The notes: generated from the letters alone by a model not told the origin. 64,000 nucleotides of DNA from an uncultured Helicobacter sp. (GCF_937893305.1 NZ_CALBGN010000012.1:1-64000), one strand, 5' to 3'. Shown: positions 24,884-34,463, counted from the first letter of the stretch. Made by a program: numbers and translations.

Positions 24884-26563
24884 TTGATACAGCAACAAAG
24901 CATAGATACCCTAAAAAATCAATTAGATGTTTTAGAAGTGATCAGCCATTATATTGAAGTAAAAAAAATGGGAAGCAGTTATAAGGCTTGCTGCCCATTT
25001 CATCAAGAAAAAACTCCAAGCTTTGTTATTAATGTGAACAAAAACTATTATCACTGCTTTGGTTGTGGTGCTAGTGGAGATCCTATAAAATTTGTAATGG
25101 ATTATGAAAAGCTAAATTATGTAGAAGCCATTGAAAAACTTGCGCAATTTTACAATGTGTCTTTAGAGTATTCTCAAAAATCACAAAACAACGATAGTTA
25201 TAAAATAATGGATTTTATGAATAACTATTATCAGGCAGTGTTAAATTCTGAAGTGGAATCTTATTTAAAAGAGCGTGGGATTACAACAGAAATTAAGGCA
25301 CGTTTTGAATTAGGATTTGCGCCACAAAATTACGAGATTATGGCACATTTGCAACGCAATATGATCAATTTGCAAGATGCTCTTAATCTTGGAATTTTAG
25401 GAGCGGATTTAGAAAATGGAGCGAAGCATTACTATGCGCGTTTGACGCAACGCTTAATTTTCCCTATCCGTTCAGCACAAAATAAAATCATTGGTTTTGG
25501 AGGACGCACACTTTCAAATCATCCTGCAAAATATATCAACTCCCCTCAAACAAAGCTTTTTAATAAATCACAAGTGCTTTATGGCTATCCTCAGGCTAAA
25601 GAATCCATTTATCGTTTAGGTAGCGTGATTATTACAGAAGGTTATTTGGATACGCTAATGTTGCATCAAGCAGGCTTTACAAATGCTGTTGCAACGCTTG
25701 GAACAGCATTAACAAAAGAGCATTTGCCTTTACTTGCAAAAGGAGATCCAAAAATCATTTTAGCCTTTGATGGAGATCGTGCAGGAATGCAGGCGGCTTT
25801 TAAAGCAGCAAGTTTATTAAGTGTGGCAAAAAAACAAGGTGGAGTTGTGCTTTTTGAGGGAGGTTTAGATCCGGCAGATATGGTAAAAAATGGCGAAATT
25901 GAAGCATTAAAAAGCTTGTTTGATTCTCCAATCCCATTAATTGATTATGTTTTGGAGAGTATTATTAAAAACTATGATTTACAAAATGCTGTGCAAAAAG
26001 ATCAATGTCTAAAAGAATCTTTAGAATATCTTCATAAACTTTCTCCAATTATTCAAGAAGAATATAGAATTTGGCTATCCCAACATTTAGCATTGCCAGT
26101 GCATTTAATACAACTTAAAAAACCTCAAAATCAAAATAAAATCCCTACAAAAGGAACATTGCAGTTTAGCCAAGCAAATTTTTATGATTTATCAGAAAAG
26201 ACTATTATTAAAAGCGTATTAGAAAATATGGATCTTTTAGAATTTGTTTTAGGCTATCTTGATCCGCAAATGTTTCATACGCAAAGAGAAGCTTATCACA
26301 AACTTTTAAAAAATGAACTAGAAGACCCACTATTAATTGGAATCTTATTAGATGAGAGGATAAAACCACAAAATAAGGAGCATTTAAGAGAGCAAATTAT
26401 TATGGTTTTATATCAGCATTACGACCAAAAACGCAAGGCATTGACTTATGATAAAAGTTTGTCCTTGCGTGAGAAGGCTTTTTTGTTAAGAAAGTATCAA
26501 AAATATTTAGATGATTTAAAGAAAGGAGAATTATCATTATATGAAAGCATTAGCGTTATTTAG
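24884..26563 (+). CDS. dnaG: DNA primase
   Basis: Makes RNA primers for replication. The N-terminal CHC2 zinc finger has CCPFHQEKTPSF and YHCFGCGASGD (residues 39-72). The TOPRIM catalytic core has ITEGYLD and AFDGDRAG. The C-terminal part binds DnaB helicase. The 559 residues are typical for Helicobacter. It starts at TTG, with GGAG six bases upstream; no better ATG precedes the zinc finger. The stop is 23 bases inside the PP-loop gene, a linkage also found in H. pylori (HP0012-HP0013) as I remember it. Confidence 0.96.
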   Translation: MIQQQSIDTLKNQLDVLEVISHYIEVKKMGSSYKACCPFHQEKTPSFVINVNKNYYHCFGCGASGDPIKFVMDYEKLNYVEAIEKLAQFYNVSLEYSQKSQNNDSYKIMDFMNNYYQAVLNSEVESYLKERGITTEIKARFELGFAPQNYEIMAHLQRNMINLQDALNLGILGADLENGAKHYYARLTQRLIFPIRSAQNKIIGFGGRTLSNHPAKYINSPQTKLFNKSQVLYGYPQAKESIYRLGSVIITEGYLDTLMLHQAGFTNAVATLGTALTKEHLPLLAKGDPKIILAFDGDRAGMQAAFKAASLLSVAKKQGGVVLFEGGLDPADMVKNGEIEALKSLFDSPIPLIDYVLESIIKNYDLQNAVQKDQCLKESLEYLHKLSPIIQEEYRIWLSQHLALPVHLIQLKKPQNQNKIPTKGTLQFSQANFYDLSEKTIIKSVLENMDLLEFVLGYLDPQMFHTQREAYHKLLKNELEDPLLIGILLDERIKPQNKEHLREQIIMVLYQHYDQKRKALTYDKSLSLREKAFLLRKYQKYLDDLKKGELSLYESISVI

Positions 26564-27518
26564 TGGTGGGCTTGATAGCCTGCTTGCAATTAAAGTTATT
26601 AAAGATATGGGAGTTGATGTTTTAGCATTACATTTTAATATAGGTTTTGGTGCAAAGCGCGATAAAAGTTCGGTTTTGCGTCAGCGTTTGGATCAAGTAG
26701 ATGTAGAGTTAAAAATTGTAGATATTAGGAAACAATTTTTTGATGATGTGCTTTTTAAGCCAAAGTTTGGTTATGGAAAATACTTTAATCCTTGTATTGA
26801 TTGTCACGCAAATATGTTTTCTCACGCACTTGGTATGTTGGAGTCTGAAGGAGCTAGTTTTGTAATTAGCGGAGAAGTTTTAGGACAAAGACCAAAGAGT
26901 CAAAGGGCAGAAGCATTAGGGCAGGTAGAGAGACTTTGTGAGGGGGAAGGATTAATTGTTCGTCCGATGTGTGCAAAACTTTTGCCTATTACAATACCAG
27001 AACAAAAAGGTTGGATTGAAAGAGAGAAGCTTCTTGATATTCACGGAAGAGGTAGAGAAAGACAATTGCAGCTTGTTAAAGAATACGGATTAGAATATTA
27101 TGAAAATCCAGGTGGTGGCTGCTTACTTACGGAAACTTCGGTGGCAAACAAAATCAAAGATATTCAAATGCATCGTGAAGTTGTGTTTGAAGATATGGAG
27201 CTTGTAAAATTTGGAAGATATATGATTTTGCCAGATGGAGGGCGTTGTGTAATTGCAAGAAATGCAGAAGAAAATGAACGCTTAAGTTTTCATCATCCAA
27301 AAATGAGTAAAATTGAGCTTTTAGATTGCATTGGACCTTTAGGGCTTGTAGAAAATAATGCAAGCACGAGCGATAAAAAGCTTGCCATAGAGCTTACATT
27401 ATTATATGGGAAATCGGAAGAAAATAAAAGCTATCAAGTGCGCTTTGAAGGGCAGGAAATAGAAGCTAGAGCTTTTAAGAGTAAAGAAAAAGCAAAAGAA
27501 TTTTTAATTGGAGAATAG
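26541..27518 (+). CDS. PP-loop ATP pyrophosphatase, ThiI/MnmA-like putative tRNA thiolase
   Basis: A 325-residue protein that opens with the PP-loop SGGLDS (residues 8-13). NPCIDCHANMF supplies a CxxC pair. SGEVLGQRPKSQR and ENPGGGCLLTE match the ThiI/thiouridylase-related group often labelled argininosuccinate-synthase-domain protein. A C-terminal domain of about 90 residues resembles the NFACT-R-type tail. Adenylation of tRNA followed by sulfur transfer is the family theme; the actual target is not known. It overlaps dnaG by 23 bases and is followed two bases later by the nitroreductase ATG. Confidence 0.75.
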   Translation: MKALALFSGGLDSLLAIKVIKDMGVDVLALHFNIGFGAKRDKSSVLRQRLDQVDVELKIVDIRKQFFDDVLFKPKFGYGKYFNPCIDCHANMFSHALGMLESEGASFVISGEVLGQRPKSQRAEALGQVERLCEGEGLIVRPMCAKLLPITIPEQKGWIEREKLLDIHGRGRERQLQLVKEYGLEYYENPGGGCLLTETSVANKIKDIQMHREVVFEDMELVKFGRYMILPDGGRCVIARNAEENERLSFHHPKMSKIELLDCIGPLGLVENNASTSDKKLAIELTLLYGKSEENKSYQVRFEGQEIEARAFKSKEKAKEFLIGE

Positions 27519-27519
27519 T

Positions 27520-28119
27520 ATGGATTTTTTAGAGATTGTAAAAGAGCGTTATTCTTGCAGAGCTTTTAAAGAATGTGAAGTGGATGCAAATCATTTAGAT
27601 TTCATCTTAGAAGCTGGGCGTTTAGCGCCTAGCTCTTTAGGTTTAGAGCCTTGGAGATTTTATGTTGTGCAAGATGCTAAAAAACGGCAAGAAATTGCAC
27701 AAATTGGAAATAATCAAAGTCATATTGCACATTGTGGGGCGATAATTATTGTTGTGGCGCGTTTAGATTTTGGGGAATATTTTGAGAGTAAATTAAGAGC
27801 GCGCAAACTTTCAGAAAAAGAATTGCAAAAGCGTTTAAGAGTGTATAAGCCATTTATTGATGGAATGAGTTTGGAGAAAAAGTTAAGTTATGCAAGAGAA
27901 CAGGCACATTTAGCAGTAATGAATATGGCAAATGCCGCAACTTCTTGCAATCTTGCTTCTTGTATAATTGGAGGTTTTGATAGTGTAGCACTTGATAAAT
28001 ATTTACACTTAAATCAAAGTGAGAAAAGTGCGGTAATGCTTGTGGTGGGAGAACCAAAAGATTCTGTAATTCCAGAAAAAATACGAAATTCTAAAATAGA
28101 AGTCATAAAGTTTTGGTAG
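27520..28119 (+). CDS. NAD(P)H-dependent nitroreductase (RdxA/FrxA-like)
   Basis: A 199-residue flavin enzyme. RYSCRAF and RLAPSSLGLEPWRF give the FMN and phosphate contacts of the family, and SCIIGGFD near the end matches RdxA-type enzymes that I recall from H. pylori. Such reductases activate metronidazole. An in-frame TTG at 27508 exists, but GGAG stands six bases before the ATG at 27520, which is chosen. It is cotranscribed with the PP-loop gene. Confidence 0.88.
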   Translation: MDFLEIVKERYSCRAFKECEVDANHLDFILEAGRLAPSSLGLEPWRFYVVQDAKKRQEIAQIGNNQSHIAHCGAIIIVVARLDFGEYFESKLRARKLSEKELQKRLRVYKPFIDGMSLEKKLSYAREQAHLAVMNMANAATSCNLASCIIGGFDSVALDKYLHLNQSEKSAVMLVVGEPKDSVIPEKIRNSKIEVIKFW

Positions 28120-28150
28120 AGAAAAAATTTAATAATTTTTTATGATATAT

Positions 28151-28179
28151 TTGAAGTTTAGTTGTATCTAAGATATAAT
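28151..28179 (+). promoter_or_regulatory. Sigma-70 type promoter of the chemoreceptor gene
   Basis: TTGAAG (28151-28156) and TATAAT (28174-28179) are 17 bases apart, 57 bases before the receptor ATG. The flagellar sigma-28 pattern is not seen, so expression is probably of the housekeeping type. Confidence 0.65.
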
Positions 28180-28235
28180 ACGCAGGATTTTTGTAAAATT
28201 TTGATGAGATTGTAGACTAGATGAAAGGAGATTTT

Positions 28236-29342
28236 ATGTTTGGGAATCCCAAAAAAGAACAAGAATTGGTTGCTGAAAACAAGGCTTTGCGTGCAAAAAT
28301 TGAGCAACTTCAAAATGCATTGCGTCAACAAAACGAAGAAAATGAAAGAAAAGATGCTTTAATTGCAGAATTTGATGAAAGAAAAGAAAAATCTGCAGTT
28401 TCTAGTGGAATCTTTCAAGCAGTAATGGGATCTTGTGCTAAAAATTTACAGGTTTTGCAGGATAATTTCGCTTCATCGGTGGAAATGTTAAAAAACGCCA
28501 AAAATGCTTCCACAGATAATGCAAAACAAACAAAGCTTTTAGAACATGCAATTACAGATAGTGTTTCACAGGTTACGGAGCGTTTAAATAGTTTTCAAGG
28601 AATGATTCAACAAGTGTATCAGGATTTGGATTCCATCTCTAATGTGATTAATCTCATCACAGATGTTAGTGATCAAACAAATCTTTTAGCGTTAAATGCA
28701 GCTATTGAGGCGGCAAGAGCAGGGGAACACGGAAGAGGGTTTGCTGTTGTCGCAGATGAAGTTAGAAAGCTAGCAGAGCGTGCGCAAAAAGCTACAAAAG
28801 AAATTGAGATGAATATCCAAGTATTGCGTCAAAATTTCTCAGAGGTTCAAACTTCTACAGAAGAGATTGTGGATAATATGAATGAAGTTAATAATGAAGT
28901 GGCAAAACTAGTAGAAGTAGGGGAAGCCTCGATGGATGTCAGACAAGATTCTGCAAATGTTCTTGATACGACATTTATTGGACTTGTGAAATTAGATCAT
29001 TTACTCTTTAAAATTAGAGGATATAAGGCAATTTTAGAAGAAGATTTAGAAGTGGAACTTGTCTCTCATCACGATTGTCGTTTGGGAAAATGGTATGAAC
29101 ACGGAATTGGAAAAGAAGCATTTGGTCAGTTAGTGGATTATCCAAGCTTAGAAGCTCCACATGCTGGTGTTCATAATAGCTTTAAAGATGCGATTGAGAT
29201 TTATAAAAATAAAGGTATAGAAGGGAATGCTGAAGAAATTTTGGGATTGTTAAAAGAAGGCGAAATTGCGTCTGATAAGGTTGTAGAAGTGCTTGATAAT
29301 ATGCTTAATGCAAAAATTGCAGAACGCAATGGTCGTTCTTAA
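28236..29342 (+). CDS. tlpD: Soluble methyl-accepting chemoreceptor with CZB domain, TlpD-like
   Basis: A 368-residue receptor without membrane segments. A coiled coil (residues 5-50) leads to the MCP signalling tip, with LLALNAAIEAARAGEHGRG and FAVVADEVRKLAERA. The C-terminal zinc-binding CZB domain has a His in LDHLLFKIR, HDCRLGKWYEHG and HAGVHNSF. H. pylori TlpD has this plan and mediates repulsion from reactive oxygen and energy-linked cues; the same role is likely. The track-first ATG lies 15 bases upstream, but AAGGAG is placed for the ATG at 28236. It stands alone behind its own promoter. Confidence 0.9.
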   Translation: MFGNPKKEQELVAENKALRAKIEQLQNALRQQNEENERKDALIAEFDERKEKSAVSSGIFQAVMGSCAKNLQVLQDNFASSVEMLKNAKNASTDNAKQTKLLEHAITDSVSQVTERLNSFQGMIQQVYQDLDSISNVINLITDVSDQTNLLALNAAIEAARAGEHGRGFAVVADEVRKLAERAQKATKEIEMNIQVLRQNFSEVQTSTEEIVDNMNEVNNEVAKLVEVGEASMDVRQDSANVLDTTFIGLVKLDHLLFKIRGYKAILEEDLEVELVSHHDCRLGKWYEHGIGKEAFGQLVDYPSLEAPHAGVHNSFKDAIEIYKNKGIEGNAEEILGLLKEGEIASDKVVEVLDNMLNAKIAERNGRS

Positions 29343-29404
29343 ATGATAAAATGTTTTGAAGTTTGTAATTTTGCATTAAGCGCAAGAAAATAAAAGGAGT
29401 GTCA

Positions 29405-30178
29405 ATGCAAGTTGGTAATGGACTATCTATCCTGCAGGGTCTTTATGCTCTTAAAAGGACAGATGAGTCTTTAGTGGATTCCATTAAGCATCCGTTTTTT
29501 GAAGAAGAAATTAAAAAAGTAGAATCCAAAAAGGATTCCACACAAAACATAGATTCCAAGGATTTTGAAAAGTCCGAAGAAACAGATTCTATTACAGATA
29601 AAGAATCTCTTAATGGCGAAAAGCTAGACCAAGAAGAATTGCAAGTTGTAAGAGAGCTTGAGAGCATTGATAGAAATGTTCGCGCACACGAAGGAGCGCA
29701 TATTGCAGCTGGTGCTGGTGTGGTAACAGGTGGCGCATCTTTTACTTACACGCGCGGACCTGATGGAAAAATGTATGCAACTGCAGGTGAAGTTCCTATT
29801 GCAATGAAAGAAGGCAGAACACCAGAAGAAACAATTCAAAATGCGCGTCAAATTGTAGCAGCAGCAATGGCTCCATCAGATCCTAGTCCGCAAGATTACA
29901 AAGTTGCTGCAAGTGCTGCACAAATGGAGAGTAGAGCTAGAAGCGAGCAAGCACAAGAGAAAGCCAAAGAAGCAGAAGAGACTCTTGAAAAACAAGAAAA
30001 ATCCAAAGAAAAAGATTCTATTGCACAAAAAGAATCCAATGATACTCAAAGCACGCAAAAATCTCAAAGGGATTTTGATGATTCAAAAAGTAAGGATTTA
30101 TCGTTGCGTAATTATGCAATTCAAAGCTATAAAGCAAACTCCAAAAGTTCTTCTTTAATGTTTGAAATTGCCTCTTAG
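29405..30178 (+). CDS. SprA-related putative metalloprotease (CJM1_0395 family)
   Basis: 257 residues. A Ser/Lys/Glu-rich, probably disordered N-terminal third is followed by the family core, RNVRAHEGAHIAAGAGVVTGG. Its HEGAH matches HExxH. YTRGPDGKMYATAGEVPI and a QNARQIVAAAMAPSDPSPQDYKVAA block come next. The tail is a long Glu/Lys/Gln-rich coiled coil. Proteolysis has not been shown for this family to my knowledge. A GTG at 29399 is in frame, but AGGAG is spaced for the ATG at 29405. No signal peptide is evident. Confidence 0.8.
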   Translation: MQVGNGLSILQGLYALKRTDESLVDSIKHPFFEEEIKKVESKKDSTQNIDSKDFEKSEETDSITDKESLNGEKLDQEELQVVRELESIDRNVRAHEGAHIAAGAGVVTGGASFTYTRGPDGKMYATAGEVPIAMKEGRTPEETIQNARQIVAAAMAPSDPSPQDYKVAASAAQMESRARSEQAQEKAKEAEETLEKQEKSKEKDSIAQKESNDTQSTQKSQRDFDDSKSKDLSLRNYAIQSYKANSKSSSLMFEIAS

Positions 30179-30199
30179 ATATTGATTTTAGGATAAACA

Positions 30200-31102
30200 A
30201 TGCGAATTATTTTTATGGGAACTCCTAATTATGCAGCGGTTATTTTAGATTCCTTATTGCAAGAGCATACTCTTTGTGCTTTGGTGTGTCAAAAAGACAA
30301 AAAAGCAGGGCGGGATATGCAGTTAAAAGCTCCAGCTACAAAAGAACTTTTGTTGAAAAAATCGCCTAATACTCCTATTTTTCAACCAGAAAATTTAGAT
30401 GAAGCATTTGTTGCAGAATTAAAAGCGTTAAAGGCGGATATAATTATTGTTGCAGCGTTTGGGAAAATTTTGCCAAAAGAAGTTTTAGAGATTGCGCCTT
30501 GTATGAATTTGCACGCATCAATTTTGCCGAAATTTCGTGGAGCAAGTCCAATACAGCAAAGCATATTAGAGATAGAATCGTATTTTGGTGTGAGCGTCAT
30601 GCAAATGGAAGAAGGCTTAGATTGTGGAGATATTTTGGGTTTTAAAGCGGTTAAAAACACAGGGCAAAATGCACTTGAATTGTTTGAGTCTTTGGCAAAT
30701 CTTGCCGCAGAACTTACTCTGGAATATTTAAAGCGTATTGATAGGATTATTCCTATGGAGCAAAATAATGCCGATGCAAGTTATTGCAAAAAGATTAAAA
30801 AAGAATTTGGGCTTGTGGAATTTGATTGTGCAAAAACACTAGAAAATAAGGCGTTGGCTTATAGTGGCTGGCCAGAAGTTTATTTGAAAAGCGGTTTGAA
30901 ATTAAAAGCTTTAAAATTGAATTCCATAAATGGCAGTTATAAAATGGGTGAAATTTTAGAAATTACAAAAGATGGAATCCAAATTGGTTGCAAAAAGGGA
31001 AGTGTGTGGATTACAACATTGCAAGCACCTTCAAAAAAAGCAGTAGGGGCATATGAATACGCTCAAGGAAAACATTTGAAAATCGGAGAGATTTTGGAGT
31101 AA
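30200..31102 (+). CDS. fmt: Methionyl-tRNA formyltransferase
   Basis: Formylates initiator Met-tRNA from 10-formyl-THF. RIIFMGTPNYAAVIL opens the Rossmann fold. The catalytic region NLHASILPKFRGASPIQ with the Asn/His pair and GLDCGDIL follow, then a C-terminal OB-like domain. The 300 residues are normal. The stop overlaps the birA start in TAATG. This begins the long plus-strand run that continues into the ATP synthase operon, in the H. pylori order as recalled. Confidence 0.97.
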   Translation: MRIIFMGTPNYAAVILDSLLQEHTLCALVCQKDKKAGRDMQLKAPATKELLLKKSPNTPIFQPENLDEAFVAELKALKADIIIVAAFGKILPKEVLEIAPCMNLHASILPKFRGASPIQQSILEIESYFGVSVMQMEEGLDCGDILGFKAVKNTGQNALELFESLANLAAELTLEYLKRIDRIIPMEQNNADASYCKKIKKEFGLVEFDCAKTLENKALAYSGWPEVYLKSGLKLKALKLNSINGSYKMGEILEITKDGIQIGCKKGSVWITTLQAPSKKAVGAYEYAQGKHLKIGEILE

Positions 31103-31746
31103 TGGAGATTGTAAGATTTAAATGTTTAGAATCTACGCAATTATATTTAGTGGAGAATTTGCGCAATGGCAGTTTAAAAGCACCTATTATGGTGGTAGCG
31201 CAGACGCAAAGCAGTGGGATTGGCAGTCGTGGAAATGTGTGGGAGAGTGTAGAGGATGGATTATATTTTTCTTTTGCGATTCCGCAATTTATGTTGCCTA
31301 AAGATTTGCCATTAGCGTCTATTTCTATTTATATGGGATGTATTTTTAAAGAGATTTTAAATCAAAATGGTGCAGAAGTTTGGTTGAAATGGCCCAATGA
31401 TTTATATGTCGGCAATAAAAAAGCAGGAGGAGTGATCTGTTCAAAATCTTTAGAAAATGTTATTGTAGGGATTGGTATTAATTTAAAGGTGAGTAGTGCT
31501 GATTTTGGAGTGGTAAAAGTTGGAATTCAAAAAGAAGAGATTTTAAAAGACCTAATAGAAATTTTAGAATGTGAAGAAAAAAAGTCTAGTTGGAAGCAAA
31601 TTTTTAGTAAATATGCGTTAGAATTCTCCAAAAATTTCAATTATGGATTTCACTATAAAGGCAGAATTGTAGAGATGCGCGAAGCAGTGCTATGTGATGA
31701 TGGTGCAATCTTAATTGAAAATGAAAAAATTTATAGTTTAAGATAG
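31102..31746 (+). CDS. birA: Biotin--[acetyl-CoA-carboxylase] ligase
   Basis: Attaches biotin to the carboxyl carrier protein. GIGSRGNVWES (biotinyl-AMP loop) and KWPNDLYVGNKKAGGVI are the family signatures. At 214 residues it is the short class I form, without the N-terminal DNA-binding domain of E. coli BirA, so it should not repress transcription. Translationally coupled to fmt (TAATG). Confidence 0.94.
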   Translation: MEIVRFKCLESTQLYLVENLRNGSLKAPIMVVAQTQSSGIGSRGNVWESVEDGLYFSFAIPQFMLPKDLPLASISIYMGCIFKEILNQNGAEVWLKWPNDLYVGNKKAGGVICSKSLENVIVGIGINLKVSSADFGVVKVGIQKEEILKDLIEILECEEKKSSWKQIFSKYALEFSKNFNYGFHYKGRIVEMREAVLCDDGAILIENEKIYSLR

Positions 31747-31760
31747 CGGAGTTTTAGATT

Positions 31761-32549
31761 ATGTGCGAAGTTATTTGTATTGCTAATCAAAAAGGGGGAG
31801 TGGGAAAAACGACAACAGCAGTAAATCTTGCTGCCTCTCTTGCAGTAGAGGAAAAGCGTGTTTTATTAATTGATGCTGATCCGCAAGCAAATGCAACAAC
31901 AAGTTTAGGGTTTCATCGCAATAGCATAGAATTCAATATTTATCATGTGTTAATTGGGACAAAAAAGCTTTCTCAGATCATTCAAAAAACTGCAATTCCA
32001 ACTTTGCATTTAGCACCTTCTAATATCGGTTTAGTTGGAATAGAGAAAGAATTTTACAATCATAAGCGCAATGGACGAGAATTAATCTTAAAAAGGAAAA
32101 TTGAAGAGATTTTGGATTCTTATGATTATGTGATTATTGATTCTCCTCCTGCTCTTGGACCACTTACTATTAATGCGCTTTCAGCTTCAAATTCTGTGAT
32201 TATTCCAATTCAATGTGAGTTTTTTGCTTTAGAAGGTTTGGCGCAGCTCTTAAATACTATTAAAATTTTACGTAAAGAGATTAATCCAAATTTAGAAATT
32301 AAAGGTTTATTGCCAACAATGTTTAGTGCGCAAAATAATCTCTCAAGGCAAGTTTATGCAGATTTGGTACAGCATTTTGATGGGCAACTTATCAAGGAAG
32401 TATCTTCTAAAACAACCATTGCAATACCGCGTAATATTAAGCTTGCTGAATCCCCAAGCTTTGGTAAGCCTGTGATTTTATATGATGTGCGTTCTCAAGG
32501 GAATATGGCATATCAAAGTCTTGCGCGTGCAATTTTAAAGAGAGCTTAA
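31761..32549 (+). CDS. parA: Chromosome-partitioning ATPase ParA/Soj
   Basis: A Walker-type ATPase that positions ParB-bound origins. The deviant Walker A KGGVGKTT is at residues 11-18, Walker B VIIDSPPALG follows, and an SPSFGKPV loop comes near the end. The 262 residues and the absence of an N-terminal HTH mark the chromosomal Soj type. The stop overlaps parB in TAATG. Confidence 0.96.
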   Translation: MCEVICIANQKGGVGKTTTAVNLAASLAVEEKRVLLIDADPQANATTSLGFHRNSIEFNIYHVLIGTKKLSQIIQKTAIPTLHLAPSNIGLVGIEKEFYNHKRNGRELILKRKIEEILDSYDYVIIDSPPALGPLTINALSASNSVIIPIQCEFFALEGLAQLLNTIKILRKEINPNLEIKGLLPTMFSAQNNLSRQVYADLVQHFDGQLIKEVSSKTTIAIPRNIKLAESPSFGKPVILYDVRSQGNMAYQSLARAILKRA

Positions 32550-33439
32550 TGGCAAAGGAAAGATTAGGGCGCGGACTTAGTGCAATTTTAAGTGAAGTTG
32601 AAGAAGCGTATCAAAATGATTTGCAGGATAATTCTGGTTTAGTTGTGGAGCTTGATATTGATAAAATCAAACCAAATCCACTTCAACCACGCAAAGTTTT
32701 TGATGTAGCATCCTTACAAGAGCTTGCTACTTCTATTGAAGAACACGGATTGTTACAACCTATTTTAGTATATGAAGATAGAAGGGATACAGATTTTTAT
32801 TATTTAATTGCTGGTGAGCGTCGTTTGCGTGCTAGTAAAATTGCCAAAAAAGAAAGCATTAAAGCAATTATTGTAGATGTTCAAGCGGATAAATTGCGAG
32901 AATTGGCACTTATTGAAAATATCCAAAGGGAGGATTTAAATCCGATTGATTTAGCGCATTCTTATAAAGAGCTTATTGATGATTATGGAATTACACACGA
33001 AGAAATGGCAAAACGCCTTTCAAAATCACGCACTCAAATCACTAATACGCTGCGTTTATTGGACTTGAGCAAAGAAGTTCAGGATTTGGTATTAGAAAAT
33101 AAAATTTCTCAAGGACACGCAAAGATCTTGGTTGCATTACCAAAAGATGAGCAAAATCTTATTGCAAATTCTATTATTGGACAAAAATTAAGTGTGCATG
33201 CTACAGAAAAGATTGTAAAAACTTACAAAGAAACAAAAAAGGCAAATAAGATTCCAACTTTAAAATCTTTTCCGCAAAAACAAAAAAATCTTAATAGAGA
33301 TTCTCTTACGACTTTAAATGCCGCATGTGCAGAACTAAAAAATAATGGGATTATTGCTTTTGTGCAAAAAAATCGTTTAATTGTAGAGTTTAGTAACGAC
33401 GAGGAGGTGAAAAAGTTTAGTAAAATTTTACTATTATGA
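32549..33439 (+). CDS. parB: Chromosome-partitioning protein ParB/Spo0J
   Basis: Binds parS sites and slides as a CTP clamp. The protein opens RLGRGLSAIL. IKPNPLQPRK begins the ParB/sulfiredoxin-like nuclease fold. The Arg-rich box GERRLRASK binds CTP and DNA, and the HTH lies at SKSRTQITNTLRLL. The 296 residues are normal. No consensus parS was seen in the window. An 8-bp AT-rich inverted repeat (33439-33457) follows the stop; it is too weak to call a terminator with confidence. Confidence 0.96.
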   Translation: MAKERLGRGLSAILSEVEEAYQNDLQDNSGLVVELDIDKIKPNPLQPRKVFDVASLQELATSIEEHGLLQPILVYEDRRDTDFYYLIAGERRLRASKIAKKESIKAIIVDVQADKLRELALIENIQREDLNPIDLAHSYKELIDDYGITHEEMAKRLSKSRTQITNTLRLLDLSKEVQDLVLENKISQGHAKILVALPKDEQNLIANSIIGQKLSVHATEKIVKTYKETKKANKIPTLKSFPQKQKNLNRDSLTTLNAACAELKNNGIIAFVQKNRLIVEFSNDEEVKKFSKILLL

Positions 33440-33511
33440 AGTTTTTAAGAAAAACTTAGAAAAAGTCGTGTTAAAATAAGAGCTATTTTAGAAATAGAGA
33501 AAGGAGTGCAA

Positions 33512-33937
33512 ATGACTATAACCCCAACTCCTTGGGTAATGGCGTTAGTTTTTGTTATTTTTCTTATATTGGTGTATTTATTAAATCGTATGCTGTATAA
33601 GCCATTGCTTGGTTTTATGGATGCGCGTGATGCTTCCATTAAGAAAGATAGTGAAGGAATAGAAGGTAATACTGCAGATATTAAAGCACTAAAAAAAGAG
33701 GCTGATAATATTTTGCAAAAGGCTAGAGAAGAAGCCGCTTTAATCAAAAGTAAGGCCCATGATAGTGCAAAACAAATCGCAGAAATAAAAATTTCTGAAA
33801 AAAAGAATGAATTGGCACAAAAATATAATGTGTTTATGACGAATTTGGAAGATGAAAAAGAAAAACTCAAAGTTTCTTTGAGTTCTGAAATTCCACTTTT
33901 TAAAGAAAGCTTACAAACGAAGCTTGGAAAACTTTAA
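33512..33937 (+). CDS. atpF': ATP synthase F0 subunit b'
   Basis: A peripheral stalk subunit. It has one N-terminal membrane helix (about 9-26, VMALVFVIFLILVYLLN) followed by a long charged coiled coil. Campylobacterota carry two unequal b genes; this first, shorter one (141 residues) is the b' form. A GTG at 33506 is in frame, but AAAGGAG has correct spacing only for the ATG at 33512. It opens the atpF'-F-H-A-G-D-C operon. The a and c subunits (atpB, atpE) are not here, as usual in this group. Confidence 0.9.
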   Translation: MTITPTPWVMALVFVIFLILVYLLNRMLYKPLLGFMDARDASIKKDSEGIEGNTADIKALKKEADNILQKAREEAALIKSKAHDSAKQIAEIKISEKKNELAQKYNVFMTNLEDEKEKLKVSLSSEIPLFKESLQTKLGKL

Positions 33938-33947
33938 GGGAGAGTCA

Positions 33948-34463
33948 ATGAAGAATAAAACATTGTATTTTTTATTATTAATGCTTGCTCCAATTACGCT
34001 TTTTGCAGCAGATAATGCAAATTATGATATTATTGAAAGAACAATTAATTTTGTTATTTTCTTTTCGCTCGTGTATTATTTTGCTGCAGATGCGATTAAA
34101 AATACTTTTAAGGCGCGTAGAGATGATATTGCAAATTCTTTAGCTAAGATTCAAGAAAAATTGCAGGAATCTAAAAAAGCAAAAGAAAAAGCTCGAAACC
34201 AACTAGAAGAAGCAAAACAAGTTGCGCGAGATATTATAGAAACTGCACATAAGGAATCCAAGATTATTGCGCAAAAAGTTGAAGAAGCTACAAAGATAGA
34301 AATTGAAAATCTTGTGCGTCAATACAATGATCATATTGCATTTGAGCAACGAAAGGCAGAAAAATTGATTGTTGATGAAGTTTTATCTGAATTCTTAAAT
34401 AAAGACTCTATTGCATTAAGTAAAGATGTTTTAGTTAAATCTTTGTTAAAAAAGGCGGCATAA
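33948..34463 (+). CDS. atpF: ATP synthase F0 subunit b
   Basis: The second peripheral stalk subunit, 171 residues from the ATG at 33948. The N-terminus, YFLLLMLAPITLFAADNANY, looks like a cleavable signal peptide. It precedes a membrane segment (IINFVIFFSLVYYFAADAI-like), then a coiled coil rich in Lys/Glu. The upstream in-frame TTG at 33924 is rejected because GGGAGAG precedes the ATG. The atpH ATG follows the stop without a gap. Confidence 0.92.
   Translation: MKNKTLYFLLLMLAPITLFAADNANYDIIERTINFVIFFSLVYYFAADAIKNTFKARRDDIANSLAKIQEKLQESKKAKEKARNQLEEAKQVARDIIETAHKESKIIAQKVEEATKIEIENLVRQYNDHIAFEQRKAEKLIVDEVLSEFLNKDSIALSKDVLVKSLLKKAA

Noticed and set aside
28120..28235. tRNA or small RNA in the gap before the chemoreceptor
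   Set aside because: No cloverleaf or GG-TTC-type T arm was seen; the gap is explained by a promoter and leader.
33439..33457. AAGTTTTT-AAG-AAAAACTT inverted repeat after parB as a terminator
   Set aside because: The stem is almost all A-T with no following T run, and chance palindromes of this kind are common in AT-rich DNA.
31761..33512. parS centromere site near parAB, as a sign of the replication origin
   Set aside because: I looked for the GTTCCACGTGAAAC-type consensus by eye and found none in the window. dnaA and gyrase genes are also absent, so no origin is claimed.
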